Shown here: one piece after another, positions 48,707 through 59,572 of the stretch
How positions within the stretch are numbered: position 1 is the stretch's first letter
How the letters are laid out: each line of letters opens with the position of its first letter
Assembly (NCBI GenBank): GCA_013995675.1
Contig: VWRR01000012.1
Coordinates: forward strand, 186,001-250,000
Direction: 5' to 3'
DNA length: 64,000 nucleotides
Source: Cyanidiococcus yangmingshanensis
Lineage: Eukaryota; Rhodophyta; Bangiophyceae; Cyanidiales; Cyanidiaceae
Program-made: the position numbers and the translations under genes
The notes under the pieces: generated by a model
Told to the model about the DNA's origin: nothing
The model's database searches: none
What the model saw: only the letters and a program-made list of their open reading frames with translations

Positions 48707-50447
48707 GATATCGGAACCGAGTCAACTTGTGGCGCATTTGGAACTGCAAGGAGTTTCTGTGATGAACGTTGGACGTGGTGGGACGCCGAGCGCGCAACCG
48801 AAACAACCGAGCGAGCCTGCAATCCTTGGATGAAAAGGACGCGGATGGCGATTTCCGCCAGGTGTTGCGCGATGAAATCGCTGTAGGTGAAGAAGGAAAA
48901 GGATGAGGAGCCCATGGCTCTTTGGAAGGAGTCTGCGTTTCAATGACATTTCAGTTTCAAGCCTGGTCCGACTCGAGAGATAGCATGGTGCGATTCATGA
49001 TGCGTTTGTGACGTACTGGTTACACGCGGAACGTATCGAAAATTCGCTGCTCCTTTGGAGTTTGATCAAGTCTTGACGACTTGGGCACAGAGTGCAACGA
49101 CAACAAGCAAGATTCAGTCTGGACCGAACTGGAAAGACGATACGGTTCGGCTTGCCTCTTTTCCGCTCTGAATTTCACAGGATTGAATCTGGAAATTCTT
49201 TGGGAGAGCGCAAGTAAGACCGGACCTGAAGGTCTTGGACAAGTCCGAGCTGCACTCGGTTGGAGATGCCACAGGAAATGCGACCGTGCTCGAGCTGCCT
49301 TCAAAAGTGCACGCTCAGGTGATTCATTTCGTCTCATGTGATAAAACACAAGACATGTACTGATGCGAAACGCATCTTTCGTACTGCGCTCCACAACACC
49401 ATGCAAGGTTTCGGCCTGATGCGCACCAGGGCAGCGTCGCGACGCACGTCCAGATTTGAGCAACGCTTCGTTTCGAACAACTCCGCCTGGTCATCCACCA
49501 GGATTCGATACCGCTTTGCAGTGCGTATGCGAGTTCTGAGGCGAGCGCCTCCCTATTCCGCATACTCAGGGGCATCTGTCGCAAGCAGCCCAGTTTTCGT
49601 GAACCTGCTTGACCGTGGCGGCGTACAGCCTCTACCGCGGTTGTCCATCGACCGTTTCGCCCTATCCCGCCAGCGGTACCCGTCCCGATACCTTTTCAAG
49701 TCACGACCAAGTGTCGATCGTGCCCACGAGACGCTCACTGGAGCGGAGTGACTCGACACGACCCCTAAGACAGAAAGCGTATACCGCGAACGCGAAAAAG
49801 AAACAGCCGGGAAGTTTTGTACGGTGCCTTTCCTTGCGCTTGCGCTTTCATAAAAGCGGCAGAGGAAGACGCTGCGGCGTATCCACAACGATCTCGTCGC
49901 CCAGTCTTCGGAACAAAACATACCTTATCTACCGGACGACACGGCTGCTGTGCGTACAGTCGTACTTCGAGCTGCTCTCGACTCACAGTCAATAAGCCTT
50001 GATACCGAGTCGAGAACGTTCATTCATGTCTATTTCATGCGAACCATCGCACCCAAGCGAGCGGCATCCTCTCCAAAAGCGTCTGTGCGTCTCGCAAGTC
50101 GGGTCCGCGCCAAGCGTGGAAGCGTACCATAGGCAGGTTCATCAAGTATCCTCTTTCAAAAAGACGTTCGATCAAGCCTACATACGTTCAAAGCTTTACA
50201 TAGCCTTCTTCGGTTACGAGTTCTCTTCTCTAAAAAGACGACGAAAAGCGAGTCCACAACCATCCAGAGCGCAACCTCGAAAGGGATAGCATTCGAGTGT
50301 CTCGTCGAGACGGCAGCATTTTATCGGTCTCTCCCATTCGTTGCTGCCATATTCCCGACGTGTTTCCGTGACGGACGTTTGAAGAGAGACTTCCTTCAGG
50401 AGAGTAAACTCTTCCTCAATTAACGTTTCAAGATTTAGGATAGCGCT
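48707..50447. other. Long gap between p24 and NMT
   Basis: About 1.7 kb with no recognised gene. A minus-strand stretch near 49350-49560 (for example YRILVDDQAELFETKRC) and a plus frame 49338-49751 are protein-like but unidentified and overlap one another. It should hold the NMT promoter at its right end. Confidence 0.35.
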
Positions 50448-51926
50448 ATGGACGATCATGCTGATTTTGACGATCGTGCTCGAGTGAAGGAAGAAACCTC
50501 TGACGCGCAGGCAGCGAACGAGCGTCAGACAATAGCGTCAAGAACGGATGCCGTTACAACCTCAGTGGCGGCAGCAGAACCTTGTAAGAATCGATCTGGA
50601 CCAACAGAGGAGACTGTAGACGCTTCGGTGTCACCTTATGGGTTTCATATGCCTGATTTGGCGGAACGGCTCGCCAAGGCCCTCGAACTTCGACGCACAA
50701 CCGCGGAGGTCTCAGCTGACGGTGCACCAGGCCAGCTGCACCGTTTCTGGTCATCTCAACCAGTGCCCGACTATGACGAGACGCGAGTTGAGGCAGATGG
50801 TCCAATCGATGAACGTCCACGAAACGATCCCGACTCGGTTCCGACGACGCCGTATCCATTGCTTGCGGGGTTCGCGTGGCACGAACTCGACGTCGACTCA
50901 CCGACCGAACTCGATGAGCTCTATGAACTTCTTCGTTTCAATTACGTCGAAGATGACGATGCCCAATTTCGTTTTGATTATTCTCGTGACTTTCTCCGAT
51001 GGGCGCTGAAGCCTCCGGGCTGGAGACGCATGTGGCATGTTGGCGTGCGAGTCACGACGAGCAACAAGCTGGTCGCATTCATTGCGGCTGTGCCGGTAAC
51101 GATGCAGGTACGAGACGTGCAAGCACTCGCCACCGTGGAAGTCAACTTTCTCTGTATTCACAAGAAGCTGCGACATAAGCGACTTGCACCGGTGCTGATC
51201 CGAGAGATCACTCGGCGAGCGCATCGGCAAGGCATCTACCAGGCAGTGTATACGGCGGGGACCTTGCTGCCGCGGCCGCTTGTGAAATGTCGCTATTGGC
51301 ACCGCTCGTTAGATGCTCGAAAGCTCATCGAGTGTGGTTTCAGTCGACTACGACCGCGAATGACATTGAGGCGCACGGAACGACTTTATGCATTGCCGGA
51401 GAGCTTGCTGCATCCGGATTTCGTGCCGATGGAGCGAGAACACTGCGCCTCTGCTCGACAGCTGCTCAAGACCTATTTGGAGAGGCACACCAAATTTCAT
51501 CCATGTTTCTCTCTGTCAGAGTTCGAGCATTGGTTTCTACCTCGTGAGGACGTGATCTACACGTTTGTGCGCGTCTGCAAAGATGATGTTGGCCCGGGGA
51601 GACACCAAAAACGCGTGACCGATATGGTGAGCTTCTACTCGCTTCCATCGACCGTGATTCACGAGAGCAAACACCAGAGTCTTCGGGCAGCCTATTCGTT
51701 TTATAATGTCGCAACCTCGTGCTCGTTCAAGGAACTTATGCACGATGCGTTGGTGCTCGCCAAACAAGCCGGGTTCGATGTCTTCAACGCGCTGCATTTG
51801 ATGGAGAATCGCACAATATTCGAAGAACTGAAGTTTGCACCAGGAGACGGAGAGCTCTACTATTATCTCTACAATTGGCGCACGAGTGTCTTGGAATGCG
51901 AAGAGAACGGCCTGGTGATGCTCTGA
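50448..51926 (+). CDS. NMT: Glycylpeptide N-myristoyltransferase
   Basis: NMT transfers myristate from myristoyl-CoA to the N-terminal glycine of proteins such as ARF GTPases and kinases, in the cytosol and on ribosomes. Residues 1-95 are a disordered, charged leader. The two GNAT-like halves follow. Signatures are FAWHELDVDSPTELDELYEL, EDDDAQFRFDYSRDFLRWAL, the NMT motif VEVNFLCIHKKLRHKRLAP (about 231-249), YTAGTLLPRPLVKCRYWHR, SFYSLPSTVI, and FDVFNALHLMEN with FAPGDGELYYYLYNW near the end. The acyl-transfer uses the C-terminal carboxylate; the protein ends in GLVML, so the terminus is close to the canonical position. ATG 50448 opens the frame. One unbroken frame. Confidence 0.97.
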   Translation: MDDHADFDDRARVKEETSDAQAANERQTIASRTDAVTTSVAAAEPCKNRSGPTEETVDASVSPYGFHMPDLAERLAKALELRRTTAEVSADGAPGQLHRFWSSQPVPDYDETRVEADGPIDERPRNDPDSVPTTPYPLLAGFAWHELDVDSPTELDELYELLRFNYVEDDDAQFRFDYSRDFLRWALKPPGWRRMWHVGVRVTTSNKLVAFIAAVPVTMQVRDVQALATVEVNFLCIHKKLRHKRLAPVLIREITRRAHRQGIYQAVYTAGTLLPRPLVKCRYWHRSLDARKLIECGFSRLRPRMTLRRTERLYALPESLLHPDFVPMEREHCASARQLLKTYLERHTKFHPCFSLSEFEHWFLPREDVIYTFVRVCKDDVGPGRHQKRVTDMVSFYSLPSTVIHESKHQSLRAAYSFYNVATSCSFKELMHDALVLAKQAGFDVFNALHLMENRTIFEELKFAPGDGELYYYLYNWRTSVLECEENGLVML

Positions 51927-52494
51927 TTTCGCTGAAAATGCAGGAATAACCTGCCCACATGGATAGAAACGGATGCAATCCATGTGCAGTCGTCGAAAAA
52001 GCGCCTCTCAGTTCTTTGCACTGGCACGGACCAGCAGTAGAGAAGCGTTCCATCGTCATGACAAGCGCCACTACCAATCTGATATTTTTTTGCTTGAGTA
52101 TGTGGCCCGATAGGCGACTGATCCCGAAACGAACCCGGCTGACTCATCTGGGAGCCCCGAAACCGAGCAAGGCTTGTGTCGCTCAGTCGTAGCGCTGAGC
52201 TTGCGCTCCTGATCGACAGTCTTCTCCATTCGACAGCGCTGATGATCCGTCGCGGGAAACAGAACGCCTCACCACGATAAAGCGTCCCATGAAAACGGTC
52301 GCGATGTAGCGTCATGGTGTGACTCGTCGCTGCCAGTCGCCACCGATGACTGGTCTGTCGCATCGCGTCGACGCAAGGCTCATCAAGCCTGGTTTTGCGG
52401 ACCGCTGAAGGAGGTTGCGATCCTCGAGCGACCTCCTGGAGTGCGATGAAGCGCTCGTAACAAGTCGCACTCATTGGAAGAAATCATGACTTTT
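51927..52494. other. Gap between convergent NMT and USP genes
   Basis: About 0.57 kb between 3' ends. A 201-codon minus frame (51869-52474) overlaps the NMT end and has no motif; it is probably a chance frame. No RNA gene is seen. Confidence 0.5.
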
Positions 52495-55400
52495 CTACCG
52501 ATTTTGAGATGATTGCTCCCGTATGAGTTGGAGGAACCATCGAATCGCCCGATCTTCACCGCCAAAATGGAACCGTTTGGCGTCTAGAACACTTTCGTCC
52601 CAAGGAGGCAATGCTGGACGAGTTGGAGCCTGGATTGAGCTCTGCTGCACCGAGTCTCCCTCGTCAGGCATTTTTCGGAGCCTTGCGCCATCGCTCGGCT
52701 CGACTGAGCCAGCATTCGCTTTCGCAAGTGATGCAGCGTGACCAGTCCTCTCCGGTAGGTATTCGTACGCAATCCACGAGGAGAGCTCTGGGTCCAGCGC
52801 TTCGGTCTGTCTAACGAGACGTTCCACACAAAAGCGGAGAGATTCGGTTAAACCGGCGAAGGAGATTCCTGCCGAGGCAGTCTCATAAATGGTTGTAATC
52901 GCAGAGGCCGCATTTCGCCACAAACGTTGCTCAAGCCATTCGAACGCGATACCTGTCAAGAGCAGGGCACGAACCGTTACTCGATGTGCTTGTTCCGCCT
53001 GACATCGGGTGCTCTCCAGAAGTCGCAAGGTAGCTCCATTCGCTTGACGGAGCGTAACCGCCAGCTGGCGAATATCGTCAGCAAACGGACCTGATGCAGT
53101 CGCTTCCATAACATCGAGGAAACGATGGATTTCAGCGCTTGCTTCAGCGGCTTCCTCGCTACTCCATGATTTGGTACCAGGATCTTGAAGCTGCTCCAAT
53201 CGCACTAGCATGCTCGCGCCGTCACAACGCTGAGCATCGACCTCACAGGTCGCCAGAAGAACTGCCTCTGCCACTTGACCTCGATGGAGGCAGAACCATT
53301 CTGCGCGTTCATAGAATGTCTCGTCAGCGGCTGGTTGGCGAAGACGTTCCGCAATCGCCGCAACAGCTGGATGAAGTTTCCAGCGCTCAATATCTTCCTT
53401 GAGCACAGCATTATCTGATGTGATCTGTGAAAGTATCGAATCAGGGAGTAGGCGCCTGGCCTCTTCAGCCGTTGGTAAAGAGCTTGGCTCGGCCTCGTCG
53501 TCGCGTCTGTAGATCAGCGCGTATGCAGATGCGGTACCGTTGCCGCCACGACCGACAGCGTGGACGTGCTCCCACGGAACTCGACGCACAAGCTGGTCAT
53601 TGAACTCATACCAGACTGGTTCCTGGGCGGCTCGAATGAAAACAAAATAATGACCAGTTTCAGGGGCGCCTTCATGTACGAGCACTGCATGCAAACGATA
53701 CCGCTCTGAAACGAGTGACGCATAGGTCACCATCATCTCGTCCTTCAAGCGAGCCATCTCCGTTTCTATCCATTCTCGGTGTTGTTTCTCCGCGACATAG
53801 ACATGTGACAGATGCTCCAGTGCCTGTTCACGGTACACACGTTGCGTTTCGTCCAATCTTGCGGTCGATGACGCATTCCCCTTGGGCTCCGACTCCCGCA
53901 AGCGCTGCAGAACGGCCTCGTAAATGAGATCTGCGGGCTCGCGTACACCCGGTAACTGAAGCAGTTGCAGCCGTTCTCGTTCCAGCTGTTCGTAATGAAG
54001 ACGCAACTGAGCCTCCTGTAATCGAGCGGAGAGCGCTTCCGTGCGACAACGCTCCAGGTACCGATCCAGATATATTGATTCAGCGAAATCAAAGTCATCG
54101 TTCACTTTCTCTGCTTTGCGAGTATCCTTGTTGAAGCGTACTCGTTGAAGGTATATGAAGAGCACCGGGGCGAAATGCCGAAACCACACCGATTTTGTGG
54201 CTATTTGGGATTTGTCAGCGGCTGATGTCTCAGTAGTCGACCCTGGCTCGTCAACACTGCCAGCGGATCCGGTGACTGCATTCTGCTGCTCAGGCTGATA
54301 CTCCACTGCAGCAAGAACGTATTCATCCAGCGCCGCATACAGATCTCTGCAGGTACCAGAAGCAACGTCGAGGATCAGGGAGCTGGTTGTACCCTCAACA
54401 CGATGAGCAAGCTTGCTTTCCGCAGACTGCAACAGAGACAGCCGCTCCACCATGGCTTCCAGACGCGTAGCGCTCACGGCATCGGGCGTTCGGGGAGAAG
54501 CGCCCCCGCCCGTCGACTGTATTGTTCCGTCATCCCTTGTTCCGGAATCCATATCGACGTCTGAATTCTCTACTTTGACCTGATAATGTAGTTCCTGCAC
54601 GAACGAGTGAATGAAAGCCCTCTGCAGCGGCTCTTGTTCGTTTCCCGCCCGCAACTGCTGTCTCGATGGAGCGAAGGAATGTCTCGTTGAATTCACTGAG
54701 GTCTTGTTGTGCCCCAAGCTCTAACGCGGCTGCATTCAGCGTGTCAGCCAGTGCGTAGAGAACACCTGAAGGGTCCGCGTAGCTGCGTTCGGACAGACCA
54801 AGAGAGGCGAACAGGCGCTGTAATTCCCTAACGATGTCGATTGCTTTTGACTGCGTTTTCGTCATGTCGACTTGGTTCTCACGCCATGAAAACACCCGAC
54901 GAACAAAAAAAGGCAAGTGATAGTAGACTTGGAGCAGCGAGTTCAGATAGCAGGTGTTGCCAACATTGCACAGACCGATCGGCTCTGTCAGAGATTCTCG
55001 GAACCTTATCATTGGAGTCTGCTCATTCGCCTCCGGATGGAATATGGATAATTCGAAGCGTTGACGAGATTTTCGCTCTTCTTCAAGAGAGGCTTCGATT
55101 GCTCGTTGCAACTCCCTGTCTGCAGCGAGACCTAATGGGTTCTCCGGCTTTGGGTCTGTCGTCGAGGCGCTCTTGATGTTCTCCGGGGCAAGGGACGTTA
55201 CGTCACGGCCGGACTTGAGGTACTCTAGACGCGACAGTTCCAACGCACGCTGCAACTCATCACTTTCAGCACTTGTAGGTTCCGTCGTTTCTCCCAACTG
55301 AGAACGCATATTTCCCAAGTCTTGCGGCGAGTTGCGCTCCGAGTCCGTTTCCGGTGGTCTACTGCGACCGCTTGACCGCGCGATTGTACCATCCGGTTGG

Positions 55401-55636
55401 ACTTGATGCGTCAATATATAGTCCACGATGTTTTCAGAAGACTGGTGGCCCCGTTTCAGAGCGGCCTCCACCTGGGCTTCCGTAAACCCCAGCTCCAACG
55501 CCAGTTTCCAGACCTCTGGTTGAGCGTTTCGCGACTTTTCTCCCTTGGCAGGCGAGGCTCCTCTGCTTGTGCCGCCAGCGTTCGACTCTCGCTGGGAAAC
55601 GTTGCTCGATCGAGTCCTATGGAAGAAGTTTCTCAT
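52495..55636 (-). CDS. USP25/28-type ubiquitin carboxyl-terminal hydrolase, one frame break
   Basis: This cysteine protease removes ubiquitin from proteins. From ATG 55636 the order is a disordered leader, a UBA-like domain (about 40-80, LALELGFTEAQVEAALKRG), two ubiquitin-interacting motifs (DELQRALELSRLEY about 126-139; ELQRAIEASLEEE about 175-187), and the Cys box LCNVGNTCYLNSLLQ with catalytic Cys about 229. Then comes QQDLSEFNETFL, the USP25/28 substitute of the Q-Q-D box. After one skipped base near 54640-54660 (in a G-rich run) the next frame continues QRAFIHSFVQELHYQV, a long insert, and the His box APETGHYFVFIRAA with WYEFND. A C-terminal helical region of about 270 residues follows, as in USP25/28. 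Everything needed for catalysis is present. Confidence 0.93.
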
Positions 55637-56048
55637 TCAGAGGCAAAGTTCTCAACTGTTCAGTGACAGCGGAACCCAAGTGTTACCGAGACGCGCTCTA
55701 AACCACCGTTTTAAGACGCCGCGTGGCGGCCAACAGAACGACCCGAGTCGAGGCTGACTCAAAGCCAACCTTGCCTGTCGGTCCGAAGACTCGCCCGCTT
55801 ATTTGTTTGTTTGCGGAGAAGTGTCTGACTAGGGGCACCACGAAGTATGCAGCGCACATCTTGAATACCTTTATTGGTCTGGGAGAGGGCCTATAACCAT
55901 ACAAGTAGGGATCGACGCTACGGTGGCTCGGTTGAAGGCTTTGCTGGCTTGTCGACTGGTAGTAGAGAGCGTACCGGGTACGCGGAAGGGTGGCGCCGAC
56001 CATGGACGCGGCGAGCTGGTCTCCTGGGTGTGTTCAGAAGCACTGCTT

Positions 56049-56074
56049 TGTGTGTGTGTGTGTCTCTCTCTCTC
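56049..56074. repeat. TG run followed by CT run
   Basis: About 15 bases of alternating T and G pass directly into about 11 bases of alternating C and T. Confidence 0.95.
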
Positions 56075-56413
56075 GATCATGAGCTTCTCGGTCGAGTCTA
56101 GGAACTGACTCGCAGCGCGTCTGTCCTGAGCAATAGGCACGCGCAGCGGCTCGTCTCACCGCAGACCTGGGAAGACTCGCTCGTCGAGAGCCGAGCGCTG
56201 GTGCACAGCGCTTTGGGTGTGAACGTCTATGGACTGGCGGCGACTGACACCAAGCCATCACGAACAGACAGTGACGAGTCCTAAAGCGTCCACTATCTTG
56301 GTTGCGTTGTCGTTTTGCTGAAGGCGTCCAAGGCTGCGCTCGTAGTCCGCACCTAAGACGCATACCCTTATGACGTTGTGACTTTGTGACCTTGTGACGT
56401 TAAATTGTTGTGA

Positions 56414-56480
56414 TGTCAAGATGTTGTGTATGTCAAGATGTTGAGATGTTGTGTATGTCAAGATGTTGAGATGTTGTGTA
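56414..56480. repeat. Minisatellite with 25-bp unit
   Basis: The unit begins TGTCAAGATGTTGAGATG and is repeated with a period of 25 bases at 56431 and 56456. A shorter 17-base version stands before it at 56414. The flanks (56380-56410, 56480-56490) contain related TGTGA and TGTG-rich degenerate copies. Confidence 0.9.
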
Positions 56481-57647
56481 TGTGTGTGTTTCGAGTCTAG
56501 TACGCACTTGGACGGGACTTTTGATGAAAAGCGTGTACTCGGGACCGCAAGGGAAGCAGCTGCCGGACGCGAGTGAAGGCGAGCGCCAGTGCATCGACTG
56601 CTTGTCGCGTGCCAGCATACTGGAGCTGTTTCGTGTAACATCAACAACAACAATAATAAAAATAATGGGAATAATAGGAATCGTGACAACGGTGGGGGGT
56701 ACGCATTGGCGACAGACGTTGGTCACTGAAGCTGCATGGCCTAGATAGCGTCTGCAGGTGCACCATACGAGTGTGTGGGGACGATGGAGCAAACTTTGGG
56801 CAACGATCATCGGGAGGCACGCTGACACGACCGGGAGAGCGTGTGGCATGCCGTGGAGCAGCAGGCCTGCCGGTGGCACTGCTGGTTCTAGGCGCTCGTG
56901 CCAGTACGATTGTCGACTGCAGGGGGGCGTATCTGCTCACCGCTCGGTGCGCAGAGGTATCTGTGGTTTTGGAGTCGCTCAAGGCGCTGGATGCGGATGC
57001 GGTGCTGGTCAAGGCCATGGCTCGGGGCGCTGTACGCGAGTCGCTCTGAACCTGCAGCTCTCAGAATATGAGTCTCATCTTATTCGTGCCCGCATGCATA
57101 CTTGTCTAGCGCCAGAAATCTTTGGTTGTGCATCCGTTCCGCTGAGCAGAATAGAATTCATCGGCGGCAGTCTCTGGTGCTCTTCTGCTCACCGCGTCGG
57201 TGTCCGAAATAGCTTCGCTTCTTTACTCAAAGAACTTTGGTAGATAATGTTCATCGTCGCGTCAAAGCGGTCCAGGATGCTGGCCTCGAATAGACCAGAA
57301 CCGATGGACGAGACTGCCGTTCCACACCATCCTTCTGCGTTGGGGACAATTTCATGATAGTTGTTCTGACGAGATTGACTCAGACGCGACCGTTACGCGC
57401 GTTGCATCCCAAACTGAGCACTCAACTAGGTGGAATCGTTCAATTCGTAGCAGAACTGGTCGCTGCTTCTATCCCGATCCAGTCAAGTTTACACCACGTG
57501 CATGTCAGATGGTATGCATACCTCGTTCAGTTATTACCAAGATTCAAACTCAAGAGAGCAGCACGCCATAACGTGGAACAGTCAATTCGTTGTCAGTAAT
57601 CAGCGCCCTCGGGTTTCATTCTGCAGCAAACGTCCGTGCGCTCCCGT

Positions 57648-58583
57648 TCATACGTGTTCTGTCAACTCCACCTGTTCCGCCTCTTCGAGTAAACGCATCA
57701 CGGTCTTGACCTGAGCACGCAGACCACAGTGCTCCAAGGCCGCACAGAGCTCATTTCCCAGAATCGTGCACTGCTCTCCATCTTCGGGTACGAGCGTGCG
57801 CAGAACACCAATCAGCTTTTCCAGCTTTCTAACCTGTTCACTATCGATATCACAGAAGACTTCGTCACTGGAGAGGATCGGACGCCAAGAATCCAGCGAG
57901 CGTGCAATACTTCCTCCGGAAGCTTCGAAAGAGCCGAGCCGCGGAGTGCCAAGAAACTGCGCATATGTGGGGTCATCGCATACCATTCGAGGGACCGATT
58001 CAGAGCCACTGATCCGTGCCGAGGGCTCGATATCGGCTCCCGAAACGTGCTCGTGGCTGAACTCGCGTGTTCGCCGAGGCGGCGCGCGACCACTCTGAGA
58101 GCCAGCGAATATCACCGAGTCTCGAGGTGTGCCACTGCGGTCCAGGTCGAAGAGGCTCGGTGGCAGACCAAGATGCAAGGGCGCGTTTTCAGGAATAAGT
58201 TCGCTCGGTAGCGAGGCCATATTTGGCGATAGAGGCCCGCTGCTCTGACTGGAGCGCGAAGACAAGCTCTCGAACTCACCCAGGTTGCGTTGCTGCTCAC
58301 CGCTGTGGCGTCGGACGTCTTCGGTTTTCCCGCGGGCGCGAGACGCTGTCGGCGACGTCGGATAGCTGCGCGCCATGGTTGGCGACTTGCTGTGCGTCTC
58401 ATCCGGCTCTGGACTCGTTCGAGGCAAGCCAAGGGCGTTCCGGGATCGCTGGCGCAGTGAAGTCCCCGCCCATGCACCGCCGTGTAGGCGCTCGCTGCCG
58501 AGCATCGCCTTGGTTCGTTCCGTCGTACCCGAAGCGACTTTTTCTCCGCCCTCTTCGTCACGCGCACTCTTTTCCCCACCCAT
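57648..58583 (-). CDS. Disordered Ser/Pro-rich protein with a C-terminal helical region, unknown
   Basis: A 311-residue frame from ATG 58583 has no known domain. The first 235 residues are rich in Ser, Pro, Arg and Gly, with many Ser-Pro or Thr-Pro pairs (TSPEP, KSPTM, TSPTAS, LSPN, TPRD, TPRL), the minimal target of cyclin-dependent and MAP kinases. The last 65 residues are different: charged helices (EQVRKLEKLIGVLRTLVP, VKTVMRLLEEAEQVELTE), suggesting a small coiled-coil or binding module. This layout suits a regulatory or scaffold protein. The bias to proline-directed sites is seen; the regulation is inferred. Length and single frame support a real gene. Confidence 0.62.
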   Translation of the reverse strand: MGGEKSARDEEGGEKVASGTTERTKAMLGSERLHGGAWAGTSLRQRSRNALGLPRTSPEPDETHSKSPTMARSYPTSPTASRARGKTEDVRRHSGEQQRNLGEFESLSSRSSQSSGPLSPNMASLPSELIPENAPLHLGLPPSLFDLDRSGTPRDSVIFAGSQSGRAPPRRTREFSHEHVSGADIEPSARISGSESVPRMVCDDPTYAQFLGTPRLGSFEASGGSIARSLDSWRPILSSDEVFCDIDSEQVRKLEKLIGVLRTLVPEDGEQCTILGNELCAALEHCGLRAQVKTVMRLLEEAEQVELTEHV

Positions 58584-59572
58584 TTCTTGTATACTTCGTG
58601 AAACACAGCTTGTGTCCTGGACTAGAACCGAAAATGTTCTCTCGTCTAAGTAGCCAAATTCTATCTTCTATTCGAGGGAGAGGTATCCAGTCTGAGCGCG
58701 TTTCTCAAACCAGTCCAGGCCGTTACTCCAGAGCGAGAAATATCTCGCGCGGCGTCCTCGCCACAGGGTGGTGAGGCGCCCCGCCATCGGTCGCTCGGCC
58801 CGGCGCCCACGACCCGCGCATGCGAGGGTGCCACCCCGTATTGCTATGAAAACGCACCGTATTCTGGTTAACTCGTCATTGGAATCGAGTCTTACAGTTG
58901 ACATCTGTGTCTCGTATTCGGCTCTAGCTGGCGCCCATGTTGCCAGCGTTGAACCACGGTTTGCATGGGCACAAGACCCCAGGTCCGATCCGATGGAGAT
59001 AACATCAATGATGATGGCACAAACTTGAAGAGAGCGCCTCGTATCAATGACATCAATGAATTGTTCGCCAACGTGTATCTGTGTTTCATGAAGGACTCGC
59101 CAATTGCCGGTTGCGAAAGGGTTATGGAGGGGCACTCGCACGGCATCGGGTCGGCGAGTGACGGTTCGTTCCAACGCGCTGGCGAGCCAGAGCGCGCGGA
59201 TATGCGCTGTGTCCACGAGACGAAGCCACTGTTTCTGGCTTGATCAGTCCTAGGACTCCACTCCTGTTTGGATGCAACGCAGAACGTAGTACCATGCACA
59301 GCTGGTCGAGCGACACTACGCTGAACTTGATGTTTGTCGGGCAGAGGCGGCGCCAGCATACGTAGACAAGCGACGAGTGCCATGAATGGACGGGAAGTGT
59401 TAGACATATATGCACAGAGGCCCATAGGTTTCGAACGGCATTGCGCTTGCGGTCTTGCAGGGAACGGCAACGTTTGCGTCTAAGAAAAGTCATCGTTGTT
59501 CTCGAGCATGCCTCTCTAACCAAAACCTACCAGCGTGTGAATACTGAAACAGTTGATTCCGAACGCGAGTCG
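58584..59572. other. Divergent gap between the disordered protein and YIPF6
   Basis: About 1 kb. Frames of 160-190 codons on the minus strand (58668-59216, 58892-59470) overlap each other and carry no motif. The region presumably holds both promoters. No RNA gene is seen. Confidence 0.45.

Larger units (their letters stand above)
55637..57647. other. 2-kb gene-poor zone with simple repeats
   Basis: This is the largest stretch without a recognised gene. It contains a TG/CT run (56049-56074), a 25-bp minisatellite (56414-56480) and an ACA/ATA-rich stretch near 56641-56667. A 92-codon plus frame (56771-57049) encodes an Ala/Val/Leu-rich peptide (LDADAVLVKAMARGAV) of unknown nature and could be a small gene. 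The rest appears non-coding. Confidence 0.5.

Noticed and set aside
51869-52474. 201-codon minus frame after NMT
   Set aside because: It overlaps the NMT 3' end on the opposite strand and has no motif; likely a shadow frame.
56771-57049. Roadblock/LAMTOR-like small protein
   Set aside because: The Val/Leu-rich strand pattern is only vaguely similar, and key glycines are missing.
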